Source of the DNA: Tubulanus polymorphus
Taxonomy: Eukaryota > Nemertea > Palaeonemertea > Tubulaniformes > Tubulanidae
Assembly (NCBI RefSeq): GCF_964204645.1
Contig: NC_134030.1
Span: 22,387,210-22,451,209 of the forward strand
Length of the DNA stretch: 64,000 nucleotides
Reading direction: 5' to 3'
Of the stretch, positions 22,647 through 32,318 are shown one piece after another (within the stretch, counting starts at the first letter, position 1; each line of letters opens with the position of its first letter). The position numbers and the translations under genes are program-made. The notes beneath the pieces were generated by a model. It was not told where the DNA came from, searched no databases, and was given only the letters and a program-made list of their open reading frames with translations.

Positions 22647-25600
22647 ATGTCGCGAAACAACAACAGCGGAACCCCGCAATATGTGAGGAATACCCGCAGT
22701 GCTTACAGGAACGCCTACACTGGGGCAGATGCATCTCCATCAGCAGCTGCGGTACCCGCTCCGGCTGCTGCACCTTTAAAATCCATACTGAAATCGAAAC
22801 CAGCTACTACTGCACCTGCTCAGAAATTAGAATCCACATTCGTGAAATCAGGTACAGGTAACGCACCAGTTCAAAAATCAGGTACTGGTGCTGGTAGCGC
22901 ACCAGTTCAGAAATCAGCACCTGCTACAGTTCAGAAATCAGGTACTGGTGCTGGAAGCGCACCAGTTCAGAAATCAGCACCTGCTACAGTTCAGAAATCA
23001 GGTACTGGTGCTGGAAGCGCACCAGTTCAGCAACCAGCACCAGCAGCGGTGGACCAGAAGCCGACTCCGCCTGTTCAGAATAAGAGTACAGCACCAGCTG
23101 CAGCTGCTCAGAAGTCGCTAGTAGCTGCAGCGCTCGCGAGAAATATTCACGCGTCGATTAAAAATGAGCAGCCACCGCCGCCGGGGACGACGGAGAACAT
23201 GGAACAAGAAACGATTCAACAACAAGTATCGGACGCACTGAGCAAACTGAAACAAGAATCAAAACAAGAAACAGCTGAAAACGGTGAGAATTAGTCATAC
23301 ACCAGGTGTCGCTAGTAGTGACTTCTATTTCACGAGATTAAAAATCTTTCAAATTCTAAAAAGGATTAAAACTAACTATAGTATTAATCCGCCACCTGGT
23401 GGTGAGCACCGGTACTAATTTGAAACGGATGATGACACAATTTTTACCATCGTTTCAGGAATGATTTCGATTCGGATCAATTTTGTTGTTTATGTTTTTC
23501 AGGACAAAACGGCGAAACCCTGAAGAGAAAGGGCGCGCTTCTCGATTCCGACGTTCCTAAGAAACGAAAAAAACGGCGCAAGGGCAACAAAACTCCTTCA
23601 CTGATACCGAAAAACGCGTTGATGCAGTTAAACGAAATCAAACCGGGTTTAGAATTTATCGTCATCGGTCAGACCGGACCGGTACATCAGCCGGTGTTTA
23701 CGATGAAGGTCGACGTGAACGGCGTCCGATACGAAGGATCGGGTAACTCGAAACAGAAAGCGAAACTGGCGTGCGCCGAGCGGGCGTTACAGTCGTTTAT
23801 TCAGTACCCGAACGCCTTCGAGGCGCACCAGGCGCTCGGACGCCACTGTCAAAACGGCGACTTCACCGCCGACGCCATGGAACTCGGCGCCGAGGTACTG
23901 TTCAATAATTTCGACCCGAATAACCCGAACGCCGAGATGGTGGCGGCGGCGTCCGTACCGATGGACGTCGGCGTCGCGCAGATGCGGAGTCCCGTCGTTC
24001 CGACGCCGCAGCAGCAGTTGCAGTGGAAGAACCCGGTGATGATTCTGAACGAGAAGCGTCCCGGTTTGAAGTACGAGTTCGTCGGCGAAAGCGGACAGAG
24101 TCACAGTAAAATGTTCGAGATGTCGGTAACCGTCGACGAGCGGACGTTTACCGGCGCGGCCCGTAATAAAAAACAGGCGAAATCACGCGCGGCTCAAGCG
24201 GCGCTCGTCGCTATATTCAACATGGAATTCCCGGCTATACCCAGTAAGTAGATTCACGCAGGCTTTAAGATTTCAGATCTTAAGAGTTTTGTGTCTTATC
24301 AGGACAATAATGACAACTTCATTCAGCTTTGAGAAATTGTCCTGATTGGACATAAAACGTCAGCTGAGGTAAATTTCAAGGTTGTGATTTAATAACCTTA
24401 ACTCTTTGGATTTACAAATTGAATGAACTTATTCAAAGATTTTAGATCTTGTTTCGTTAAAGCGAGTCTACTGTCTAGTGTCGCAACTTTGTCGAGACAC
24501 GTTGCTCGTTTTGGTTTTACTTTAAGGTAGGCCTAATGGTTATCATGAAGTCCAAAGTGTTTCCTTTGAGCTGATACAGCGCAATAAAAAAATCATTACA
24601 AATCATTTTTGTGTATATTAATGTACAAATGGAATGCAAATCAAGATTTGACTGTACATGTATAATTACCACTTGATGTAGACATTTTGACTATATTCTG
24701 ATGTATATATATATTATTCTATTAGAAGGAAGTTGAAACGTTGAATTTGAACTAATAGCTCAAGGAAAGTTTTTGGATTGAATAGATATTCAACATTACC
24801 AACTCTGTCCTGGTTTAAGAACCTTTTAAAACTGCTGTTAAAGCGTTGATATTTATTTTGTTCTTTATGCAGGTATGCAGCCGACAGCTGGAGACGGCAC
24901 GTCTCAAATATCGACCGAACTCGCCGATACGATCGCCAGATTAGTACTCGATAAACTGAACGAACTGACAGACGGACAAACGTCACCCAACGCTCGCAGA
25001 AAAGTATTAGCAGGACTCGTGCTGATGCAAGGTAAAAATCTACCAGATCAAATCAGCCATTTTAGACGATACAATGATGTCATAGGGGGATTTATGAAGG
25101 CAGACATCTTTTCTAGAAGTGTCTATAGATCAAATCACTAGTAGACAATTTGATGATTTCATAGGGGGATTTATGGAGGCAGACATCTTTTCTGAAATAA
25201 TAGATTGGTTTGATTAATGATGTCAAAGGGGGATTTAAGGATGCAGACATCTTTTCTGGTAATGCAGCTCAAATGACTACTATAGTAGAATATTTTATTA
25301 TGTCATTGGGAGATTACATGGAAGTAGTTCAATGATGTCATAGGGGGATTCGTTAATAAATCTACTAGACTTTAAACGATGTTGTAAGGGGATTTATGGA
25401 GGCAGGCATCTTTAGAGAAGTGAGTTAAGGAGCTATTTGATGATGTCATTGGTGGATTGATGTCAGCTGACGTCTGTAAATCAATATTTGATGTCATAAG
25501 GTGATCAATTTGATCATGGGGGATTCTTAGACAAATTTTCTTCATTTCTAACTGGATGATGTCATAAGGTGATAGATGGTGTATTTATTGTTGTAGATGA

Positions 25601-28578
25601 AGATGTATCGACGGCGCGTGTCGTGTGTTTGGCGACCGGTACCAAGTGTATCAACGGTGAATGTATCAGCGAACAGGGCCTCGCGTTGAACGACTGCCAC
25701 GCGGAGATCGTCACGCGTCGATCCTTACTGCGATTCCTCTACCAGCAATTAGCCGCGTGCGTCTCGTCCGACGAATCGGTGCTCGAAATGAATCCCGATT
25801 CCGGTTTGTACCGGTTTAAACCGGGTTACGCGTTGCACCTGTACATCAGCACGTCGCCGTGCGGAGACGCGCGAATATTCTCGCCGCACGAGATGAATAA
25901 AATCGCGACCGCCGAACAGCAGACGCCGACGCCGCCGACCGGTAACGGTAACAGCGCGGACAAACACCCGAATCGTAAAGCGCGCGGCGTCCTGCGCACG
26001 AAGATCGAATCGGGAGAAGGTACGATTCCCGTACGAGCAGACGTCGTTCAGACGTGGGACGGAGTGATGCAAGGCGAACGTCTGCTCACGATGTCGTGCA
26101 GCGATAAAATCTGTAAATGGAACATCGTCGGTTTACAAGGTACGATTCATCAGGAAGAGCTTTTATTTTAAAGATGTTTTTACTTTATGTTATGATTAGT
26201 GAAAAGTGAATCTACAGTCGTCCGGACTCAGCAAAATAGTCTCTGGGAACATTTTGAAATTTGTCAGATATAATCATGGTTTCTCATTGTTACTCTGGAC
26301 CCAGTTCCACAGTTCTGTGTTAATTTTGACTCTAGAGTTAACTCATTGAAAATCAACTAACTTTAACTCAGAGTTAACTCTAACTCACAACTGTTGAACC
26401 GGGCTCTGATGGTTGTTAATCAGATTTAGGAGGCTCCCCTAGGGTAACCGGGCCCAGGTGTTAAAAACTGTCTAGATTTAGATCAGATATTGCCCATCGA
26501 GTTCAATGAGTTCCACAAAGATGGGGAGGCAATAGATTGGAAGTAGACTTGAAGTTTTAGTTGATAAAATCTTAATGACAATCTGCAGCCTGGCAGCTTC
26601 AGACAATTGTCAGCCTGTATGTAACCTGCAGCCCTTCAGACAATTGTCAGCCTGTAATCTGCAGCCCTTAAGACAATCTGCAGCCTGTAACCTGCACCCC
26701 TTAACCCTTTCGCTACGTGTGACGTTTTGGAAACGTCATATGAGTGACACGTGCTGTGCGTATGACGTTGTAGAAACGTCATGCACCTATTGATTTATAA
26801 CTCGAACGCGTACACAGCAAACAGTATGGAAACGCATGTAAGACAAGATAGTTAGCTTTCTAAACAACAGATGGCAAAAATGCGTCAGTAGTTGGTGCTG
26901 TCAGCCTGTTGAGCACATGGTAATTTGCGCGGGATTGAGATGGCTCCCCACTTACGTACCTCTACCAGCGGAAAAGGATATCCCATATCAATTGAATTTC
27001 TTTCATCCACACCGTAGCATCAATCACCAAAGACTGAGATAGGCACTTGGGTGAAAAACTGAAGAAAAAAAAATTTCTAACCCATCCTGACCCCCCCCCC
27101 CCAACACGCCCCCCCCCCCCTACAGAAAAGGCTGTTGGTATGATTTTTTACTGATTTTCACTAAATAACATCATAATCTTCGATAAAAACGCGAAAAATC
27201 GGGGTTAAAAACAATTTGAAAAAAATCGAATTTTTCGGAAAATACCTTACGTAGGGGGCGGTGCAAGCGTGTACGCAGCGAAAGGGTTAAGACAATCTGC
27301 AGCCATTCACCTCATCAGTTTTTGAAGTGTTCTGATAAAATGTCTGTTGTTTGTTAGTTTGTGTTTAGTGTGTGCGAGGTTGGAGTTTAGAATCTAAAAC
27401 ACTGAACTGTTAGTTGTATGTTTTTTTCAGGAGCTCTATTGAGTCATTTTCTCGAGCCTGTTTACCTGTCCAGTATCGTTCTCGGCTCGTTGTATCACTG
27501 CGATCATTTATCGCGGGCGATTTACGGTCGATTGAGCGACTTCAACGAAATACCGCAACCGTATCGGAAAAACCAACCGCGACTCAGCAGCGTCAGGTAC
27601 ATTTACAATCAGAAAAATTTAGAAAATATTCGGTCGGAATTTGACAAATTTTACTAAAAACTTGTAAAACTCAGTTAATTCTGATAATGCTATTGACCGT
27701 GTGTTTATTTTTGTCAATACTTGATTCGGTGAAAAATGAATGAATTGTTGAATTTTATCCGTAGAAGTTTCTCTGATTCACTCACAGGGATTTAAACATG
27801 GCATTGAGGCAAAAATCAGGGAATTCTGATAATGCTATTGACCACGTTTCTTTTTCAATACGTGATTCAATGAAAAATGAATGAATCGTAAGATTTTAAA
27901 CTAGAAATTTCTCGGGTTTTGACGTGGCAGAAAATGAGGGAAAACTCAGGGGATTAGTTTCTCTGATTCAATCACTGGGATTTAAACATGGCATTGAGGC
28001 AAAAATCAGGGAATTCTGATAATGCTATTAATAATACTTAATTGATAATGCTTATTGGTTAATGACCACATCTCTTTTTCTGATTCAATGAAAAATGTAT
28101 GAATTGTTGAATTTTATCCGTAGAAATTTTTCTGGTTCACTCAAGGGATTTTGACTCAGGGGGGGATTTGTAAATGAGTGGAAAGTGCTGCCGTCCTGCC
28201 TTGATAATTATGAAATGAATTATGTTTTCTCGTTTCAGTCACCCGGAACCGAGATTTCCGGGTAAGGCGCCGAACTTCAGCATAAACTGGTGCGCGGGTG
28301 ACGCGGATCTCGAAGTCATCAGCACGACGTCCGGCAAAGATCAAAACAACATGCCGTCGCGTTGCTGCAAACAAGTCCTGTTCAGCTCCTTCGTTTATCT
28401 TTACCCGAAAATCTGCGGCGGCCGCGCGGACTGTCCGCGTATCTATAGCGACGCGAAGCAAGCGGTCGATGGGTATCAGTCAACGAAATGCGACCTGTTC
28501 GACTCGTTGAGGAAATCGGATTTGGGCAGCTGGGTGAAAAAACCAGTTGAACAAGACCAGTTCGGACTGATTAGCTAA
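22647..28578 (+). CDS. ADARB1: ADAR2/ADARB-type double-stranded RNA adenosine deaminase (complete, 6 exons)
   Basis: CDS is join(22647..23283, 23503..24243, 24873..25031, 25597..26139, 27431..27596, 28239..28578), 2586 nt, 861 aa, all GT-AG and in frame. It deaminates adenosine to inosine in dsRNA. Order: low-complexity N-terminus with [12 protein letters not shown]-type repeats (about 70-130); basic nuclear signal (KRK...PKKRKKRRK, about 220-239); dsRBD1 (about 248-315, [10 protein letters not shown]); dsRBD2 (about 388-455, KNPVMILNE); deaminase domain (about 475-861). Zinc and catalytic residues are present: H547 and E549 (CHAEI), C601 (PCGDAR), C680 (SCSDK). The base-flipping glutamate is E653 (SGEGTIPV), and IP6-contact residues such as R553/R554, K683 and the Trp of GSWVKKP are kept. 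Two dsRBDs and no Z-DNA domain fit ADAR2 rather than ADAR1. Human ADAR2 is about 700 aa; the excess is the N-terminus plus about 15 residues before [10 protein letters not shown]. The symbol is by family; ADARB1 and ADARB2 are vertebrate paralogues. Confidence 0.95.
25080..25570. repeat. 79-bp minisatellite family copies in ADAR intron 3
   Basis: About six diverged units of GATGATGTCATAGGGGGATT...ATGGAGGCAGACATCTTTTC...CTATAGATCAAATCACTAGTA...GACAATTT. The same family is found at 29846-30085, 39470-40045, 44343-44380, 47130-47720 and 49390-49435. Confidence 0.85.
26294..26407. mobile_element. MITE family A copy 1 (GGACCCAGTTCCACAGTT palindrome)
   Basis: CTGGACCCAGTTCCACAGTT...GAGTTAACTCATTGAAAATC...AACTCAGAGTTAACTC...AACTGTTGAACCGGGCTCTG: inverted ends and inner GAGTTAACTC palindromes. 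In ADAR intron 4. Confidence 0.8.
26590..26704. repeat. Short CTGCAGCC/GACAATTGTC tandem repeat
   Basis: Units such as CCTTCAGACAATTGTCAGCC-TGTAACCTGCAGC and CCTTAAGACAATCTGCAGCC. The TTAA-flanked element at 26705-27286 is inserted in it. Confidence 0.75.
26705..27286. mobile_element. TTAA-flanked non-autonomous element (piggyBac-like MITE)
   Basis: TTAA at 26701-26704 and 27287-27290. Inverted ends are CCCTTTCGCTACGTGTGACG and its near complement (CGTGTACGCAGCGAAAGGG). The 582-bp interior has no ORF and includes C-rich tracts at about 27089-27120. TTAA target duplication with CCC termini is the signature of piggyBac-type elements. A lone right-end-like fragment (gacgcagtgaaagggttaaaa) is at about 54636-54656. 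Confidence 0.75.
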
Positions 28579-30150
28579 CCGGTTTTAACCAGTTGAATTA
28601 GGTTGATTTGAACGAGCGACCAGACCGGACTACTACCAGACTACTTCTATTTGAGAGTAGTTTCTAATCTTCATGGTTCCGACAGATTCGCGAAATCAAG
28701 GGCGGGAGTTGGCGATTTCGGATTAATTTTTTCCCAATTTTGAAATACTTGAAATTTCTTGAAAAATTCATTCAATTTAGATTTTCCCAATAGCATTTGC
28801 CGAGTGCAGCAATTCTTTCTTCTGTCATATTTCTTGAAAATCGCATTTATCAACCAATCACAACCGAACACCCCTGTAGTACGGTGGTATCTGTTCGTTT
28901 ATATTTGGGAAAATTGAAAAATCGCCCGTGAAATACACGAGAATTTCGAATTCTTGTTACTGTGGGAACCATGCCATTGTCTTTTTAAGAGCTCAACTAC
29001 TCTTCAAAAAACGATATCAAAATAATATCAAAATCTAATTGATTTCTAGTGACTTTTTAATCATTTCATTTAAACCGCTAGATATAAATTTACGATTAGA
29101 GATAGATGTATATATCGGGTATAGTCTGGTCTGGAGGGAGAAAATCTTACGTCTTGTTAGCTGGCTGTAACCGGATAGCAACCAGTTCCGACGACTGACC
29201 TTCGTTCAAACTGTCAAACCGACAATTTTTCTCTCGCGATTAATAAATATTTTTTTCTTATATCAATTTTTAAATCGTCAAAAAAACAAAAATGATGTTT
29301 TACTCCGAGTAAGGAGTCTATGATATTTTTTTTTTTTTTTTTTTTTTAACCAATGTTTTTTTAATATATCCCCTACCTGCCCTATCCTCCTCACTCCCTC
29401 CTTTTCCAATTTTATTATTGCATGTATTTTTAGTTTTTCAAATTTAGAAATTCATGGATTTCTCGAGAAAAAAATTTCGAAAATATAAACTCCCAAGACC
29501 AATTTTTGGAAAAAAATTAAGACAAAAAATTTTTTTAATTCCTGGCAAATGAATTTTTTCATTGTTTAACAATAAGTCATACGCATTAGAAAACGTCTCT
29601 TTTCATTCTAAAGTATTTTTTTTGTTGTAAATAAATTACGTAAATCAAAAATATCTTATTAATCATCATTGTTGTCGGTCTTAGTGTTGTACGCGATCGG
29701 TGACTTTGAGTACAAATGTCATTCGTCAAATGTGTCAAAATATGATCTCGTGAAATTAACAAACTAATGAAAAATGCTTTTTGTGACACGTGTGTGTGTG
29801 TGAAATATATTTCATTTTTGTAAGTTATTATCAATGTCGTCAGTTAAATGATGTCTGCCTCAATAAATCCCCCTATGACATCAAAATAAAAAATTACTGG
29901 GGTTTTAATTCATAGACCCTAAATTAAAGATGGCTGCCTCAATATAAATCCCCCTATGATATCATCAAATCGCGCGGTGTTTTAATTCATTATAGATGTT
30001 ACTGAAAAGATGATTGCCTCTATAAACACTAAGACGCCTATTTGGAATTTGGTGACTGCCTCCATTAAATCCCTCTATGACATCATCAAACTTTATCACA
30101 GTAGTTACAATAGTGATTTCAAATACGTGTAATGAAAAATGAAGGATTGT
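28579..30150. other. 3' flank of ADAR
   Basis: AT-rich, expected to hold the ADAR 3' UTR. The 79-bp family recurs in antisense orientation at 29846-30085 (TGCCTCAATAAATCCCCCTA-TGACATCA). A poly-T tract is at 29328-29347. No gene seen. Confidence 0.5.
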
Positions 30151-30153
30151 CCT

Positions 30154-30182
30154 TACAGCAGCAGCAGCAGCAGCTGTAAGGG
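30154..30182. repeat. (CAG)6 flanked by an inverted repeat
   Basis: CTTACAG-(CAG)n-CTGTAAG: the CAG run lies in the loop of a short palindrome. Confidence 0.7.
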
Positions 30183-30390
30183 GTCAGTTCTAGATACCGT
30201 GAATGTTTTAGATGAAAAATACATATTGTATTTTAAGAAAATGAATATATCCCAAACATCTATATTTTTTGTCTTTGTTCATTTATTTACTAAGTTCAGT
30301 AAAACCGCTGATTTTAGGAGGATGAATGAGACCAAAAATTGGAGATTGGAAAAGATGAACAATTGAAGAATAATAATAGATTTGACAGTT

Positions 30391-30441
<51 letters not shown>
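30391..30441. repeat. (CAG)17 microsatellite
   Basis: Seventeen uninterrupted CAG units, intergenic, 1.8 kb downstream of the ADAR stop. The poly-Leu minus-strand frame here is not a gene. Confidence 0.95.
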
Positions 30442-30442
<1 letters not shown>

Positions 30443-31690
30443 CACTGTAGGAAAATCCACATATTCAACTCGAATTCTCTTCGATCTCATGATATTTAAA
30501 AAAGTTTAATTTTACATTGAGAGACGAAATCTTTCAGTATTTCGTAATGACTCGTCTTGTGTGGAGCCAGCGGCCATTATCTTTTTAAACAAAGAAAAAA
30601 CAATATCTCATAACATCGCCACAAAAAGATCTTCAGATCAAACCCAGCAGTGGAAAGTAGAGCCAAAATAATTGCTCAAAAACAAGAAAGATCAGATATT
30701 CAGTTAAGACTCAGTGAAATAATATTTATTTCCTCAATGAAGCACAATAATAAATCAACAGACAATTAAGAGTTACACAATAATCGAACCATTTAGATGT
30801 CATATAACTGAACATTTCACAAAAACAATGTTCTAGGATAGTTTCATGAAAAATTTGAACCTTGAATCAATATTCTAATTCCCTATCAATCCAGTTTATC
30901 TTAAATCGCTTTTTGTAAATTATTAATCACTTTTTGGTGGGAAAAACTAAATTACAGTAAATCACCAGTTTCAGAGTTGAGGAGGTTGGACTGGATTCAG
31001 TTTCATAAAAAATCTTTAACTAAGGATTTGAGACAAACTCAGTCCTGCCAATGCCCCCTTCAGATGAACACCTTTCAAATGGCGAAGTCTAAATGAACAC
31101 ATTTTTTCACATATCTGTCTAAAATTGACGGTTCAGACCTTACATTCTAATCAATTAAGAAAATGCCGGGGTACTACCATAGGGGGTGGGAACATGGTAA
31201 ATGTCTGAGGAGTGTTTACAGACAGCAGGAGCTGCAGTTGCTGAATAGTTGGTTGAAGATAACCAGCCGATAAATACCATCAAGTTTTAATTGTCACTAT
31301 CATTTATCCACTGGTTAACTCAAACAAACTATTGTATACACATAACCACAGATCCAAGATAGACATTAAAGTTTTACCAGTAAAATGTTTCAAACAAACA
31401 TGTTTCGGTTAAAGAGTTATTACCATATAAATAATAAGTTCACTATAGTTATACAACAATGCATTAATATCTGAATAATGTGACAAACTCGAAATAAATA
31501 AGTATATACCACACACATATACAGTAAACTCACACGGTATTTCAATCAGTCGACAATCAATGAAATTTAAATTTCAATCTCTCAGCTTTTAGTCCAAATT
31601 TACGTATGTCCGGTGAGACGAGAAGATGATAAGACGATAACGAGAGAAATCCACAATAACGAAGCCAAAAAGAGAAACTTGAATAGAAGA
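30442..31690. other. Intergenic spacer between ADAR and WDR37
   Basis: No gene seen. A family E MITE (GCTGCAGTTGCTGAATAGTT...CCACTGGTTAACTC) occupies about 31228-31330. Confidence 0.5.

Positions 31691-31691
<1 letters not shown>

Positions 31692-31772
<81 letters not shown>
31692..31772. repeat. (TA)40 microsatellite
   Basis: About 81 bp of pure TA; a second (TA) run lies at about 31904-31941, on the other side of the hairpin. Confidence 0.95.
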
Positions 31773-31775
<3 letters not shown>

Positions 31776-31793
31776 CGCAACTTATTGGCTAAA

Positions 31794-31881
31794 GACTATT
31801 AGCCATCATCACCACTACGCCTGATGATGGCTAAACACTATTAGCCATCATCAGGCGTACTGGTGATGATGGCTAATAGTC
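31794..31881. repeat. 41-bp-stem inverted repeat between two TA tracts
   Basis: The left arm, 31794-31834 (GACTATTAGCCATCATCACC...), and the right arm, 31841-31881, are complementary at 40 of 41 positions with a 6-nt loop. Each arm itself contains CATCATCA/TGATGATG, giving nested foldbacks. Confidence 0.9.
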
Positions 31882-31900
31882 TTCATACATAAATTAAAGT

Positions 31901-31947
<47 letters not shown>

Positions 31948-32318
31948 CTATTCAAGTTTCTAGTTTTGGCTGAATCTATTGTGGGATTTCTCTTGTTGCG
32001 TATATCTAGTCCACCGTCATCGGAAGTCGTCACATCACTGAAGTCGTCTATTTTTTAGTCCCAATATCCGATTAATTCCTACTAAAAGTGAAAGTCGTCA
32101 ACAAAGTCATCGGACGACTTCAGCAGCTCAGCGAGTTGCAACGTATTTAACTGTTGAAAACACAAATCTTTTTTGTCTGAGTTATCTATTTTTTAAGTTT
32201 GCCTACGTTTTGCACCAACTTGAGAGAGTAAATTTCTACCGGTAATCCGACATTCTCCGACATTGTTTTTTTCTCAATGAATATTCAAATGTTTTGAAGT
32301 TCAGGGGTTAGGGGTTAG

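Noticed and set aside
23787-24104. Antisense ORF opposite the ADAR dsRBD exon
   Set aside because: Shadow of codon-biased coding sequence; the same holds for 25749-26072 and 28156-28461.
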